Counted from the stretch's first letter, positions 1 through 9,730 are shown. The stretch: 64,000 nt of DNA from Pseudomonas sp. DY-1 (GCF_003626975.1 NZ_CP032616.1:1426001-1490000); one strand, 5' to 3'. The notes: generated from the sequence alone by a model not told the origin. Numbers and translations are program-made.

Positions 1-145
1 GTGTTGTTATCCAGGGCGTTTAGGGCGCCGGGTGAGGAAAAAGTACTCCCCGTCCCCACCCTGGACAATCCGATAATCGACTATTCGTGCGGTTATCGAA
101 CGGATGTGTATGTTGCTACCGAATCCGTTCCCGGCCGCAGCGACC
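1..145. other. Window edge, no gene seen
   Basis: No coding frame with a ribosome binding site or recognisable protein is visible. The segment lies downstream of the minus-strand VOC gene that ends at 146. Open frames here run on into the antisense of that gene and are not supported. Confidence 0.5.
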
Positions 146-646
146 TCAACCGTCGAAAGCCTTTTTCAATGCCGCGATATCCAGTTTCTTCATCTGCATC
201 ATCGCTGCGAAGGCACGCTGCGAAGGCGCCGACAGCGAGTCCTCGAGCATTTCAAGCATGGCGATGGGCACCACCTGCCAGGACAGACCGAAGCGGTCCT
301 TGAGCCAGCCGCACTGCTGGGCATTCGGGTCACCACCGGCGGAAAGCCGGTCCCAGTAGTAGTCCAGTTCTTCCTGGTCATCGCAGTGGATCTGAAAGGA
401 CACAGCCTCATTGAAGGTGAATACCGGGCCGCCATTCAGAGCAGTGAAGCGCTGGCCGTCCAGTTCGAAGTCCACGGTGAGTACAGACCCCGGCTCCCTG
501 CCATGGACATCCCTGCCCGCCTCGCCATAACGACTGATGGTCGCGATCTTCGAATTGGGAAAGATGCCGATGTAGAAGTTGGCGGCAGCCTCAGCCTGGT
601 CGTCGAACCACAGGCACGGGACGATGGTGTGAATCCGCTTGCTCAT
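146..646 (-). CDS. VOC/PhnB-like protein
   Basis: A 166-residue cytoplasmic protein of the VOC superfamily, closest to the PhnB / 3-demethylubiquinone-methyltransferase-like group. Residues about 8-34 (IVPCLWFDDQAEAAANFY and following) form the typical first beta-alpha-beta unit, and GLSWQVVP near residue 119 is the usual C-terminal strand. Family members are metal-dependent or metal-free enzymes and resistance proteins of mixed function, so no substrate can be named. The start is well set by AGGAGG six bases before the ATG. It is monocistronic on the minus strand, with no operon partner visible before the window edge. Confidence 0.85.
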   Translation of the reverse strand: MSKRIHTIVPCLWFDDQAEAAANFYIGIFPNSKIATISRYGEAGRDVHGREPGSVLTVDFELDGQRFTALNGGPVFTFNEAVSFQIHCDDQEELDYYWDRLSAGGDPNAQQCGWLKDRFGLSWQVVPIAMLEMLEDSLSAPSQRAFAAMMQMKKLDIAALKKAFDG

Positions 647-765
647 GATGCACCTCCTGCTGGGGTGGGATGACGATAGACGATCATCCCCTGGTCGATC
701 GGCGAGCTGTCGGATAGACAGACCCGCCCCGCAGCCGACCGACGGGTACCAGGACGAAGCCTGCC

Positions 766-1815
766 TCAGCCGTGCATCTCCTCAACCAACACCTTCACCA
801 ACTCCGCAGCCGGCATCTCCCGCGCCAGCGGTGCGCCCTGCCCGGCCCACTGAACGGCGAAATCGTTGCAGCCCCTGGTGCTGGCCGCGGCATGCAGGGC
901 CTTGGCGGCATCGTAGGTATTCGGATAGTCCGGCAGGGCCGGAGCATCCGGGGTATCGAGGTCCGTCCAGAGACGATTGACCATGCCACGGGCCGGGCGA
1001 CCGGAAATGGCGGCGGTAATGCGCGTCTGGCGGGCGCGATCACTCTTCAGCGCAGCGCGATACGCGGCGTTGGCTGCGGACTCGGGACATGGCACGAAGG
1101 CAGTGCCCAACTGCGCCCCCTGAGCCCCCAGTGCCATGACGGCGCGGATGCCCTGCCCGTCCATGATGCCGCCGGCGGCGATTACCGGCAGCCGGGAGTG
1201 GCGAGCAATGAGCCGCACAAGCGCCAGGGTGCCTATTCCGTCATCACCTTTTTCCGGCTCGAACACACCACGATGGCCGCCCGCCTCCACACCTTGGGCG
1301 ACTATGGCATCGACCCCGGCCGCCTCTACCAGGCGCGCCTCTTCCAGGCTGGTGGCGCTGGCCAGCAAGCGGATGCCTGCACCCTTCAGCGCGTCGATCC
1401 AGTCCTGCGGCGGTAGTCCGAAGTGGAAGCTGACCACGGCCGGGCGCTCGTCGAGCAATAGCTGCGCCATCTCGGGGTCGCCAAGGAAGCTCTTGTAGAT
1501 CTCGCGAATACCCGCCGGCGGTTCGGCGTCGAACTCGCTGAACAAAGGCCGCAGGTGTTCCAGCCAGGCTGCCTCACGCTGGGCATCGGATACGGCCGGA
1601 CGGTGGCAGAACAGGTTGACGTTGAAGGGCCTGCTGGTCAGGGCACGGGTTTCCACGAACATGGCGCGGGCCTGGGCCGGGGTGCTGGCACCGATACCGA
1701 TGGAGCCCAGTGCGCCGGCATTGGAAACGGCGGCGGCCAGGGCCGGGGTGGAAACGCCCACCATGGGGGCCTGGATGATGGGATGCTCGATGCCGAGCAG
1801 ATGAGCAATGGACAT
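766..1815 (-). CDS. Nitronate monooxygenase
   Basis: A 349-residue FMN-dependent TIM-barrel enzyme of the nitronate monooxygenase (2-nitropropane dioxygenase) family, which oxidises alkyl nitronates such as propionate 3-nitronate. Visible family segments are IIQAPM (13-18), the barrel strand SFHFGLP (129-135) with a conserved His, the glycine-rich VEAGGHRG (176-183), and AAGGIMDG (213-220), which binds flavin phosphate. I prefer the ATG at 1815, since AAGGAG lies ten bases before it; an in-frame ATG 21 bases upstream has no such site. It is divergent from the LysR gene, which is its probable regulator through the operator between them. Confidence 0.88.
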   Translation of the reverse strand: MSIAHLLGIEHPIIQAPMVGVSTPALAAAVSNAGALGSIGIGASTPAQARAMFVETRALTSRPFNVNLFCHRPAVSDAQREAAWLEHLRPLFSEFDAEPPAGIREIYKSFLGDPEMAQLLLDERPAVVSFHFGLPPQDWIDALKGAGIRLLASATSLEEARLVEAAGVDAIVAQGVEAGGHRGVFEPEKGDDGIGTLALVRLIARHSRLPVIAAGGIMDGQGIRAVMALGAQGAQLGTAFVPCPESAANAAYRAALKSDRARQTRITAAISGRPARGMVNRLWTDLDTPDAPALPDYPNTYDAAKALHAAASTRGCNDFAVQWAGQGAPLAREMPAAELVKVLVEEMHG

Positions 1816-1857
1816 GGCGCAGCGACTCCTTGGCATGTGAAAACCTGGCCAATCTAT

Positions 1858-1880
1858 CTTAAATGGAGAATAATTTTAAG
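1858..1880. promoter_or_regulatory. LysR-type operator (T-N11-A)
   Basis: A perfect interrupted palindrome, CTTAAA, 11 bases, TTTAAG, sits in the short gap between the divergent nitronate monooxygenase and LysR genes. The T-N11-A geometry is the canonical LysR-family recognition motif. Its place 24 bases before the LysR ATG suggests autoregulation as well as control of the enzyme. Direct binding is inferred. Confidence 0.65.
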
Positions 1881-1903
1881 CATTCATTCTCGTATAGAGA
1901 TCA

Positions 1904-2773
1904 ATGGCCATGGATCTATCCAGCCTGGAGATATTCCGCGCGGTTGCCCTGGAATGCAGCGTCACCCGTGCCGCGCAGCGATTGCAGCGGGCGCAGTCCA
2001 ACGTCACCACGCGAATCCGTCAGTTGGAGGAAGAGCTGGGCACCGCGCTGTTCCTCCGCGATGGCAAGCGCATGACCCTGACTGATCGGGGCCAGGCCTT
2101 CCTCGATTACAGCGAGCGGCTGCTGGCCCTGGCTGATGAAGCGCGCCAGGCCATGCACCCGCTGCAACCTGCCGGTCGCCTGCGCCTGGGCACCATGGAG
2201 AGCACTGCTGCCAGTCGCCTGCCCGTGCCACTCGCGGACTTCCACGGTCAATGCCCCGACGTGGAGCTGGAGGTGAGTACTGGCACCAGTCAGGCGCTGG
2301 TGGAAGGCGTTCAGGCACGCCGCCTCGATTGCGCCCTGGTGGCCTGGCCCAGGGAAGAGGAGGAAGTTGCCGCGATGGGGCTGGAAGCGCAGCCGGTTTT
2401 CCTGGAGGAGTTGCTGCTGGTCTTGCCAGCCGGCCACCCGCCGGTAGAAGGACCATCCGATGTGCGGGTGCGGGGGCTAGCGGGATTCGCCGAGGGCTGC
2501 ACGTATCGGCAGATCGCCGAGAACTGGTTGTCCGGCGAAAGCCGCCCACTGCCAAAGGTGCAGCAGGTGGGCTCCTACCACGCCATCCTCGCCTGCGTGT
2601 CGGCTGGCTCCTGCGTCGGCATCCTGCCGCGCTCGGTGCTGGAGTTGCAGCGCGAACCTCCGCTACTACGACAATTTCCCCTCATGCAGGTAGAAACCCT
2701 GCTGGTCTGGCGCCAGGGCTATTCCACGGCCGCCTTCGAGGCATTTCGCCGGGTACTGTCCAGCATCGACTGA
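1904..2773 (+). CDS. LysR-family transcriptional regulator
   Basis: A 289-residue LTTR. The winged helix-turn-helix spans residues about 5-64 ([19 protein letters not shown], then [20 protein letters not shown]), followed by a linker helix and a periplasmic-binding-protein-like effector domain from about 90 to the end. A second in-frame ATG lies two codons downstream; I keep the first, though neither has a strong ribosome binding site. Divergence from the nitronate monooxygenase gene, with a T-N11-A palindrome between, suggests it controls that gene and itself. The inducer is unknown. Confidence 0.9.
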   Translation: MAMDLSSLEIFRAVALECSVTRAAQRLQRAQSNVTTRIRQLEEELGTALFLRDGKRMTLTDRGQAFLDYSERLLALADEARQAMHPLQPAGRLRLGTMESTAASRLPVPLADFHGQCPDVELEVSTGTSQALVEGVQARRLDCALVAWPREEEEVAAMGLEAQPVFLEELLLVLPAGHPPVEGPSDVRVRGLAGFAEGCTYRQIAENWLSGESRPLPKVQQVGSYHAILACVSAGSCVGILPRSVLELQREPPLLRQFPLMQVETLLVWRQGYSTAAFEAFRRVLSSID

Positions 2774-2797
2774 ACGCGTGCTGCCGTGGCCCGAGAA

Positions 2798-3247
2798 TCA
2801 GGACTCCACGGGGGCGCCACTGTCTCCCCAGCCCTGGTGGCGCGGCAGGCCATCGTCCGGCAGGGTCAGGAGCGGATGCTTGGAGCGCACGAACACGTAG
2901 CGGTCCGGTTTGCCGCCAGGGTCGGCGTCGCGGTCCAGCGTCGGTATGTGCACCAGTTCGAAGTCGGGAAAGCTGTCCACGTGCAGGTACATGTGGCAAC
3001 CGCATTCGGAACAGAAGTAACGGTGGCAGGTGGACTTGGAGTGATAGCACTTCAGCTTGTCGGCATTGTCGGTAATCCGGAAGGCGCTGCGGTCCACAAC
3101 CGCAATGATCGCCATGGCGCCACCGCAGATGTCGGTGCAGTCGGTGCACAGGCAGTAATGCACCTCCGCGGGCCTGGCGGTGTATTCGTAACGCACCGGG
3201 TTGTTGTCGCACCGGCAGCCACCGACCGCCCTGAATGACTCGGTCAT
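2798..3247 (-). CDS. GFA-family zinc protein
   Basis: A 149-residue protein of the glutathione-dependent formaldehyde-activating (GFA/Mss4-like) family. The zinc-binding cysteine pattern is clear: CxC at 11/13, CLCTDC at 32-37, then Cys 79, 82 and 84 in FCSECGC. Known members bind structural and catalytic zinc; most annotated copies, unlike Gfa of Paracoccus, have no proven activity on S-hydroxymethylglutathione. It ends 24 bases from the convergent LysR gene, and nothing nearby suggests C1 metabolism. Its substrate is unknown. Confidence 0.85.
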   Translation of the reverse strand: MTESFRAVGGCRCDNNPVRYEYTARPAEVHYCLCTDCTDICGGAMAIIAVVDRSAFRITDNADKLKCYHSKSTCHRYFCSECGCHMYLHVDSFPDFELVHIPTLDRDADPGGKPDRYVFVRSKHPLLTLPDDGLPRHQGWGDSGAPVES

Positions 3248-3419
3248 GTCAGTTCTCCCATCGAGGTTGAATCCGCACGGCGCCGCACCGTGCCGGCGTG
3301 CACCGGCGAGGGTCTGGTTCGTGAACGTGGGGAGAACGCCGGAAGTGTGTCCCGGAGCGGGCCTGGGCCCGCGTGGGCACGGATCAGTTGGACCTCACCG
3401 CTGCATTGATCAGATTAGT

Positions 3420-4601
3420 TCAGAGCCGACCGTGCAGCGCCTTCTCGAAGATCCGACTGTACGCCTGGGCGTCGTACTGGACCGGATTGGTTCCGGCGGA
3501 CGGATCGACCTCGGCCATGCGCCCGACCTGCTCCACTCGCTTATCGTCGATGCCGATTTCACTCAGGCTATGGGGGATGTCCAGTTCGCTGCGCAGATCC
3601 ACCACCCAGTCGAGCACACCGGCAAAACCTGCCTTGGGCAGGCCGAGGTAACGCGCAAGCCTTGCCATGGCCCCTTCGATGTGGGTTCGGTTAGCCTGCA
3701 GCACGTAAGGCATCAGTACGGCATTGAGCAAGCCGTGATGGGCGTCGTACAGCGCGCCGAGGGGATGGGCCAGGGCATGCATGGCGCCAAGGCCGCGCTG
3801 GAATGCAGTGGCGCCCATGCTTGAAGCCACCAGCATCTGCAGCCGCGCCTCGACATCGCTCCCCCGCGAGGTCGCCCGTGGCAGATAGTCCTTGACCAGG
3901 CGCATGCCTTCCAGGGCGATACCGGCGGCCATTGGGTGATAGAGCGGTGAGCAGTAGGCTTCCAGGCTGTGGGACAGGGCATCCATGCCAGTCGCTGCAG
4001 TGATATGAGGCGGCAGTCCAACGGTGAGTTCGGGGTCGAGGATGACGATGGCCGGCAGCATCCGGGCATGGAAGATGATCCGCTTGATATGCGCCTGGTC
4101 GTCGGTGATGACCGCCGCACGGCCAACTTCGGAGCCGGTACCGGCCGTGGTCGGCACGGCAACCACCGGGGCCATGCCGGCCACGTTGACGCGCGAGGCG
4201 TTGTCGCCGATGTCCTCGTAGTCCCAGAGCGGGCGATCCTGCCCCACCATCAGGGCAATGGCCTTGCCCGCATCCAGCGCCGAGCCACCGCCGAACGCGA
4301 TCACCCCGTCATGGCGCCCAGCCTTGAACGCAGCTACGCCATCCATCACGTTCGGCCCGGTAGGGTTGCCCTTGATCTGATGGAACAGCCCGGCCGTGAG
4401 GCCCGCATCGCGACATTGGCGCAAGGCCGAGTCGATCATCGGCAGCGCTGCAAGCCCCGGGTCGGTGACCAGCAGCGGCGCCTGCATACCGAGCTCCCGG
4501 CAAGCGGCGCTCAACTCCTTGATGCGACCGACACCGACTCGCACCGACGTCGGGTAGTTCCAGTTCATGCGGAAGTGGCTCGGGTCCATGGCGCGCCTCA
4601 C
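3420..4601 (-). CDS. Iron-containing alcohol dehydrogenase
   Basis: A 393-residue group III (Fe-type) NAD(P)-dependent alcohol dehydrogenase. The Rossmann segment has GGGSALDAGKA (104-114) and PTTAGTGSE (150-158). Metal ligands are predicted at Asp207 and His211 (DALSHSLEAY), His275 and His289 (HHGLLNA). A GTG start at 4601 overlaps the aldehyde dehydrogenase stop by four bases (GTGA), which implies translational coupling; an ATG four codons later is an alternative. With the dehydrogenase upstream it would take an alcohol through the aldehyde to the acid. The substrate cannot be read from the sequence. Confidence 0.9.
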   Translation of the reverse strand: MRRAMDPSHFRMNWNYPTSVRVGVGRIKELSAACRELGMQAPLLVTDPGLAALPMIDSALRQCRDAGLTAGLFHQIKGNPTGPNVMDGVAAFKAGRHDGVIAFGGGSALDAGKAIALMVGQDRPLWDYEDIGDNASRVNVAGMAPVVAVPTTAGTGSEVGRAAVITDDQAHIKRIIFHARMLPAIVILDPELTVGLPPHITAATGMDALSHSLEAYCSPLYHPMAAGIALEGMRLVKDYLPRATSRGSDVEARLQMLVASSMGATAFQRGLGAMHALAHPLGALYDAHHGLLNAVLMPYVLQANRTHIEGAMARLARYLGLPKAGFAGVLDWVVDLRSELDIPHSLSEIGIDDKRVEQVGRMAEVDPSAGTNPVQYDAQAYSRIFEKALHGRL

Positions 4602-5989
4602 AGGCTGTTCTTGAAATGGAAGGACTTCGGCCGGGTCAGGTGTTCGTAGCCCACCCGCGACAGGGTGCAGCCGCGCCCGGATTGCTTGACGCCGGTCCAG
4701 GCCAGGGCCGGGTCCAGGTAGTCGCAGCGGTTGAGGAAGACAGTCCCCGCCTCGACCCGGTCGGCCAGTTCCAGGGCAGCGGCTTCATCCTTGCTGAAGA
4801 TTGCGGCGGTCAGGCCATAAGGGCTGTCGTTCATCAGCGCCAGTGCCTCGTCGTCGTCGCGCACTTTCTGGATGCCCACCACCGGACCGAAGGATTCCTC
4901 GTTCATCACCCGCATGCCATGGTGGACGTCAGTGAGCACCTGCGGTGCCAGGTAGGCGCTGCCGGGCTGGTCCAGGGCAAACGCGGCCGGATCGAGATGG
5001 GCTCTCGCACCCTGCCCCACTGCCTCGCGTATCTGGGCCCGGACGAACTCCGCCGCTTCGCTGCGCACCAGCGGCCCCAGGGTGGTTTCCGGGTCGTCGG
5101 AGCGGCCCAGCCGATATTGCCCCACCAGCTCAACGGCCTGCTCGACGAAGGCATCGTAGAGATCGGTATGCACGTAGATGCGCTCGATGCCACAGCAAGA
5201 CTGCCCGGAATTGAAGAAAGCGCCGTCGATGGCGGTCTCCACGGCGTGGCCGAGATCTGCGTCCGCGCGCACGTAGGCTGGGTCCTTGCCACCCAATTCC
5301 AGACCGCAACTGATGAAGCGCCCGGCCGCCGCCCGTTCGACCATGGCACCGCCCTCCACCGAGCCGGTGAAGGCCACGTGGCGAACCGGCTCGGCCTGGA
5401 TCAGTTGCTCCGTGTCACTGTGAGTCAGGTGAAGGTATTGCAGCACGCCCTCCGGCAGGCCAGCTTCGGCGAATGCCTCGGTCATGCGTTCGGCACAGAG
5501 CGGTGTTTGCGCGGAGTGCTTGAGCAGCACGCAATTGCCCGCCAGCAAGGCCGGGACCACTGCGTTCACGGCCGTCAGGTAGGGGTAATTCCAGGGCGCG
5601 ATGACCAGCGCCAGCCCCAGCGGCTCGCGGCGGATCAACCGGGTGAAGCCAGGTTTGTCCGGCAGGCGGATATCGGCCAAAGCCTCTTCTGCGATATCAG
5701 CCATGTAGGCGGCGCGCTCAACGAAGCCACGGATTTCCCCCGGCGCGTAGCGGATTGGCCGCCCCATCATCCAGCAAAGCTCTTCGGCCAGCTGTGCCTC
5801 ACGGGCAGCGAACGCAGCAATGGCACGGCGAGTGATCGCAACCCGTTCGGCCGCTGGCGTGCCCTTCCAGGTATCACGCGCGAACTCGGCCAGCTCCAGC
5901 GCCGCCGCGATCTCTGTCGATGAGGCCCAGGGGCGCTCGACGTAGATCGAACCATCAATGGGTGAGCGGGTCTGCAGCATCTTGCTCAT
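4598..5989 (-). CDS. Aldehyde dehydrogenase family protein
   Basis: A 463-residue NAD(P)+-dependent aldehyde dehydrogenase, first gene of a two-gene operon with the iron alcohol dehydrogenase. Catalytic features are all present: Asn134 in PWNYP, Lys157, the FTGS turn at 207-210, general base Glu231 in ELGGKD, and nucleophile Cys265 in SGQSCC. It is slightly shorter than the 480-500 residues common in the family but looks complete at both ends. The pairing suggests oxidation of an alcohol-derived aldehyde in a catabolic route. The exact substrate class is not predictable. Confidence 0.9.
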   Translation of the reverse strand: MSKMLQTRSPIDGSIYVERPWASSTEIAAALELAEFARDTWKGTPAAERVAITRRAIAAFAAREAQLAEELCWMMGRPIRYAPGEIRGFVERAAYMADIAEEALADIRLPDKPGFTRLIRREPLGLALVIAPWNYPYLTAVNAVVPALLAGNCVLLKHSAQTPLCAERMTEAFAEAGLPEGVLQYLHLTHSDTEQLIQAEPVRHVAFTGSVEGGAMVERAAAGRFISCGLELGGKDPAYVRADADLGHAVETAIDGAFFNSGQSCCGIERIYVHTDLYDAFVEQAVELVGQYRLGRSDDPETTLGPLVRSEAAEFVRAQIREAVGQGARAHLDPAAFALDQPGSAYLAPQVLTDVHHGMRVMNEESFGPVVGIQKVRDDDEALALMNDSPYGLTAAIFSKDEAAALELADRVEAGTVFLNRCDYLDPALAWTGVKQSGRGCTLSRVGYEHLTRPKSFHFKNSL

Positions 5990-6034
5990 GGGACAGCTCC
6001 CTTGGTTGCCTACCTTTCAATCCTAGCCAACGCA

Positions 6035-6841
6035 CTACTGGCCAAGGGTTTCCTTGAACAACGCCTGCATGTCGGCCCAGGAGTTCTCGTCAGCCACCTC
6101 GTTGTAGCCGAGATCCGGACCTTTCTCGCTGCCATGCCCGGCATGGCTCAGGCGGTCGGCATCGGGATTGGTGAAGCTGTGCTTGGCCTTCGGCTGGATC
6201 ACCACACGGTAGTCCGCCTTGGCGTTATCGAACTCTTCCTTGAACGTCGTGACCGAGGCCATGGGCACCAGGGTGTCATTCTCGCCATGCTCCACCAGCA
6301 CCTTGGCCTTGACCGCGCCCGGTTTGGCGGCTGACGTGGCGGCCAGTACACCGTGAAAACTGACTACAGCGGCCAGCGGCACGCCTTCGCGTGCCATATC
6401 CAGCACCACCTTGCCGCCAAAGCAGTAGCCGATGGCGGCCAGCTTGTCGGGATCGGTCTGCGGCTGGGCCTTGAGCAGGTCGAGGCCTGTCAGGAAGCGT
6501 GCCTTGGCCGCCGGCGCACTGGCCAGGGCGGCCTGCATGAAGGCCTGGGCATCGGCCGGATGCTCTGTGTTCTTGCCATCGCCATACATATCAATGGCCA
6601 GGGCGCTGTAGCCGAGCGCAGCGAGATCACGGGCGCGGCGCTTGGCATAGTCGTTCAGCCCCCACCATTCGTGGACCACGATCACCCCGGGCCGTTTACC
6701 GACGACGGCATCGTCATAGGCGTAGTAGCCAACCAGGGACGTGCCATCCGGGCCCTTGTAGGGAATTTCACTGGTTTTGATTTCGGCCTGGACGAGGCTG
6801 GCGCCGAGGAGCAGCGCAAACAGGAGCGCAATTCTGGACAT
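6035..6841 (-). CDS. Exported dienelactone hydrolase-family protein
   Basis: A 268-residue alpha/beta hydrolase of the dienelactone hydrolase family with an N-terminal signal peptide (residues 1-19, cleavage after SLVQA). The catalytic triad is visible as Cys140 in GYCFGG, Asp189 in HGENDT and His221 in KAKHSF. A cysteine nucleophile is typical of the family. The signal peptide sets it apart from cytoplasmic ClcD-type enzymes of chlorocatechol breakdown, so a periplasmic ester or lactone substrate is likelier. The start at 6841 is chosen because GGAGG lies seven to eight bases before it; a longer frame begins 15 bases upstream. Monocistronic. Confidence 0.87.
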   Translation of the reverse strand: MSRIALLFALLLGASLVQAEIKTSEIPYKGPDGTSLVGYYAYDDAVVGKRPGVIVVHEWWGLNDYAKRRARDLAALGYSALAIDMYGDGKNTEHPADAQAFMQAALASAPAAKARFLTGLDLLKAQPQTDPDKLAAIGYCFGGKVVLDMAREGVPLAAVVSFHGVLAATSAAKPGAVKAKVLVEHGENDTLVPMASVTTFKEEFDNAKADYRVVIQPKAKHSFTNPDADRLSHAGHGSEKGPDLGYNEVADENSWADMQALFKETLGQ

Positions 6842-6978
6842 GCAGTTTTCCTCCAATCTGAAGTGGTGAGAAACAACTGCATCCAGTGTCGCGGGTTTGT
6901 CGGATTTCGCCAGCGTTCCCTGAAAGGATCCGTGTTGAATGCGAATTGTGGAAGGGTATCTCGAGTCGTGCCACGGGC

Positions 6979-7058
6979 TTGCAGGAGCGAGGGCGACGCC
7001 AAGTTCTTGCTCGCGAAAACTCCGGCACGATCTTCGCGAGCAAGCTCGCTCCTACACG
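6979..7058. repeat. REP-like palindrome pair
   Basis: Two REP-type elements in opposite orientation sit between the hydrolase and the TRIC-channel gene. The right copy (7033-7058) contains TTCGCGAGCAAGCTCGCTCC, the hallmark of Pseudomonas REPs; the left copy (6979-7017) is a diverged partner ending in TTGCTCGCGAA. Such pairs lie outside genes and are moved by RAYT transposases, none of which is in this window. Confidence 0.75.
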
Positions 7059-7682
7059 TCAGTCTCGGTCGAGCAGATGGAAACGCGGCAACCGAAGCTT
7101 CCAGTGGATGGCCGCCAGACGAATCAGCAGAACCACCAGCATGGCCGCCGCGGTCACCAGCCACCCCGGCAGCGCCACCTCGCGCAGACCAAGGAAGACG
7201 AGGGAGCCGGCGATGCAGGCGATTGCATAGATCTCCTTCTGGAAGATCAGCGGCACCTCATTGCAGATGATGTCCCGCAGTACGCCACCGCCCACACCGG
7301 TAATCACCCCCATGATCACCGCCGTGCCTGGCTGCAGGTTGTGCTGCAGGGCGACCTCGGTGCCATACACGGTGAAAACCGCGAGGCCGAAGGCGTCTGC
7401 AATCAGCAATCCGGCTTCGTTGATCGGTTGCGTCAGGCGCACCCAGATAACCGTACCCAGCGCGGCCAGGGACGCCACCAGGATGTAGGTATCGTCACGA
7501 ATCCAGCTCACCGGGTGGTTGCCGAGGATAACGTCCCGCAAGGTGCCGCCACCCAGAGCAGTGATGATGGCGATAACCAGCACACCGAAAAGGTCCATGG
7601 ACTTGCGCCCCGCCATCAGGGCACCGGTAATGGCGAAGACCGCTACGCCGAACAGGTCGGACAGATAGAAGAGTTGCTCCAT
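7059..7682 (-). CDS. TRIC-type (UPF0126/YadS) cation channel
   Basis: A 207-residue integral membrane protein made of two homologous halves, each with three hydrophobic helices and the glycine-rich signature: GGGTLRD at 44-50 and GGGVLRD at 131-137. These are the marks of the bacterial trimeric intracellular cation (TRIC) channel family, formerly UPF0126. Family members form homotrimers that conduct monovalent cations; the role in bacteria is unclear. The stop is only six bases upstream of the convergent-side gor stop region on the same strand, so read-through from gor is possible. The C-terminus is basic (KLRLPRFHLLDR). Confidence 0.88.
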   Translation of the reverse strand: MEQLFYLSDLFGVAVFAITGALMAGRKSMDLFGVLVIAIITALGGGTLRDVILGNHPVSWIRDDTYILVASLAALGTVIWVRLTQPINEAGLLIADAFGLAVFTVYGTEVALQHNLQPGTAVIMGVITGVGGGVLRDIICNEVPLIFQKEIYAIACIAGSLVFLGLREVALPGWLVTAAAMLVVLLIRLAAIHWKLRLPRFHLLDRD

Positions 7683-7688
7683 TCGGCG

Positions 7689-9047
7689 TCAGGCGCCGAC
7701 CGGTGAACGCATGGTGACGAACTCTTCGGCGGCAGTCGGGTGCACACCGATGGTTTCGTCGAAGATGCGCTTGGTAGCGCCTGCCTTCAGCGCAACGGCC
7801 AGGCCTTGGACGATCTCGCCCGCCTCCGGACCGACCATGTGGCAACCGAGAACACGATCGGTCTCGGCATCCACCACCAACTTCATCAGCGTGCGCTCCT
7901 GGTTCTCCGTCAGGGTCAGCTTCATGGGCCGGAAGCGGCTCTCGAAGACCTTGACCTTGTGGCCCTTGGTGCGTGCCTGCTGCTCGGTCAGGCCGACAGT
8001 GCCGATATTGGGCAGGCTGAACACGGCGGTGGGAATGTGTTCGTAGTCCACCGGGCGGTATTCCTCGGGCCTGAACAGGCGACGGGCCACGGCCATGCCT
8101 TCGGCCAGCGCGACCGGAGTGAGCTGCACGCGGCCGATCACATCACCCAGGGCCAGAATGGAGGGCTCGGCGGTCTGGAACTCGTCATCCACCTTGATGA
8201 AGCCACGCGAGTCGAGTTCGACGCAGGTGTTCTCCAGGCCCAGGTTGTCGAGCATCGGGCGCCGGCCGGTGGCATAGAAGACACAATCGGTCTCCAGGTG
8301 GCGGCCGTCCTTCAGCGTCGCAAGCAGGCTGCCGTCAGGCTGCCGCTCGATGCGGGCGATGTCAGAATTGAATTGCAGGTTCATCCCCTTCCTGCCCAGC
8401 TCATCGCGCAGGTGGTTGCGCACGCTATCGTCGAAGCCACGCAGGAAGAGTTCGCCGCGATAGAGCAAGGATGTCTGCGCACCCATGCCGTGGAAAATCG
8501 ATGCGAACTCGACGGCGATATAGCCACCGCCTACCACCAGTACGCGCTTGGGCAGTCGTTCGAGGAAGAAGGCTTCGTTGGAGCTGATGGCCAGTTCGCG
8601 GCCGGGAATGTCCGGGATCTGCGGCCAGCCGCCGGTTGCGACCAGAATGTTCTTTGCTGTGCATCGCTGGCCAGCCACCTCTACGGTGTGAGGGTCCACC
8701 AGCTTGGCGTGACCTTCCAGCAAGGTGACACCACTGTTGACCAGCAGGTTTCGATAGATGCCATTGAGGCGGTGGATCTCGCGATTCTTGTTGGTGATCA
8801 GGGTCTGCCAGTCGAAGTCGGCCTCATCGAGGTTCCAGCCGAATCCCTTGGCCTGCTCGAAGTCCTCGGCGAAATGTGCACCGTAGACCAGCAGCTTCTT
8901 CGGCACGCAGCCGACGTTGACGCAAGTGCCGCCGAGATAACGGCTCTCGGCTATGGCAACGCGGGCCCCGAAGCCTGCGGCGAAACGGGCGGCACGCACA
9001 CCGCCGGAACCGGCACCTATGACGAAGAGGTCGAAGTCGTAAGCCAT
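7689..9047 (-). CDS. gor: Glutathione-disulfide reductase
   Basis: A 452-residue homodimeric flavoprotein that reduces GSSG with NADPH. FAD binding is shown by GAGSGG (11-16), the redox pair by Cys42 and Cys47 in [13 protein letters not shown] binding by the GGGYIA segment near 175, and the C-terminal active-site His436 by VHPTAAEE. The ATG at 9047 has GGAG at proper spacing; the frame also extends 30 bases upstream without support. It is divergent from a VOC gene, and galU and ugd lie beyond, an order known from Pseudomonas. It supplies reduced glutathione for enzymes such as the GST family protein at 24.5 kb. Confidence 0.96.
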   Translation of the reverse strand: MAYDFDLFVIGAGSGGVRAARFAAGFGARVAIAESRYLGGTCVNVGCVPKKLLVYGAHFAEDFEQAKGFGWNLDEADFDWQTLITNKNREIHRLNGIYRNLLVNSGVTLLEGHAKLVDPHTVEVAGQRCTAKNILVATGGWPQIPDIPGRELAISSNEAFFLERLPKRVLVVGGGYIAVEFASIFHGMGAQTSLLYRGELFLRGFDDSVRNHLRDELGRKGMNLQFNSDIARIERQPDGSLLATLKDGRHLETDCVFYATGRRPMLDNLGLENTCVELDSRGFIKVDDEFQTAEPSILALGDVIGRVQLTPVALAEGMAVARRLFRPEEYRPVDYEHIPTAVFSLPNIGTVGLTEQQARTKGHKVKVFESRFRPMKLTLTENQERTLMKLVVDAETDRVLGCHMVGPEAGEIVQGLAVALKAGATKRIFDETIGVHPTAAEEFVTMRSPVGA

Positions 9048-9141
9048 GGCAAATCTCCAGAAACAAGCCGCCAGCATACCGGAAGATCTGTCTCTGACCA
9101 GTTGCCGGGCCTATTCTTGAAGCATCAAAAAGGAGGTTTCC

Positions 9142-9564
9142 ATGCGCCCCACTCTCACCCATGTGGCCCTGCATGTACCGGAGCTGGAAGCCTGCATTCG
9201 CTTCTATGCGGACTTCTGCGGAATGCGCGTGATCCACGAGCGCGCAGGCAAGGGTTCGAAGATCGTCTGGATGGCCGAACCCGGCAAGGAACACCAGTTC
9301 ATCTTCGTGATAATGCCCGGCGGCCAGGACCGCCATCTCGCCGCTGACGACTACAGCCACTTCGGTTTCGCGGTAGACAGCCGGGAACGGGTCGACGCCA
9401 TCGCCGTCCAGGCCGAAGCCGCCGGCTGCTTGATCTGGCCCCCTCGCGACGAGCCCTATCCCGTTGGCTACTACTGCGGCCTGCGCGACCCGGCGGGCAA
9501 CTATGTGGAGTTCAGCTACGGCCAGCCATTGGGACCGGGATCGGAGGCCTTGCCGATTCCCTAG
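9142..9564 (+). CDS. VOC/glyoxalase-family protein
   Basis: A 140-residue VOC protein (glyoxalase/bleomycin-resistance/ring-cleaving dioxygenase superfamily). Two beta-alpha-beta-beta-beta modules are visible: residues 4-60 (LTHVALHVPELEACIRFY and following) and about 72-135 (HFGFAVDS, then GYYCGLRDPAGNYVEFSYG). Possible metal ligands are His7, His72 and Glu129. AGGAGG lies directly before the ATG at good spacing. Its divergence from gor hints at a glutathione-linked or detoxifying role, but this is inference and the substrate is unknown. Confidence 0.87.
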   Translation: MRPTLTHVALHVPELEACIRFYADFCGMRVIHERAGKGSKIVWMAEPGKEHQFIFVIMPGGQDRHLAADDYSHFGFAVDSRERVDAIAVQAEAAGCLIWPPRDEPYPVGYYCGLRDPAGNYVEFSYGQPLGPGSEALPIP

Positions 9565-9668
9565 AGTGCGCTGTGGGCAACGTTCACGACCCTTGTGAGG
9601 GCGTTTTCAATCGCCATGCGGACTGCAGGTTCATCCTTCAACTGCCGAGGGGCAGCTGCGCTGCCCTA

Positions 9669-9692
9669 GGCGAGTGAATTCGCCCCCACAGG
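9669..9692. repeat. REP-like palindrome (single)
   Basis: GGCGA, six bases, TCGCC, followed by CCCACAGG, resembles the short Pseudomonas REP type that often carries GGCGAATTCATTCGCC-like cores. It lies in the gap between the VOC gene and the galU terminator. Confidence 0.55.
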
Positions 9693-9730
9693 AAAACCGA
9701 TCCCGGTATTGGCGTCCTGCGCCCGAAATG

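Noticed and set aside
1..303. 100-codon frame at the window edge
   Set aside because: Mostly antisense to the VOC gene; no recognisable protein.
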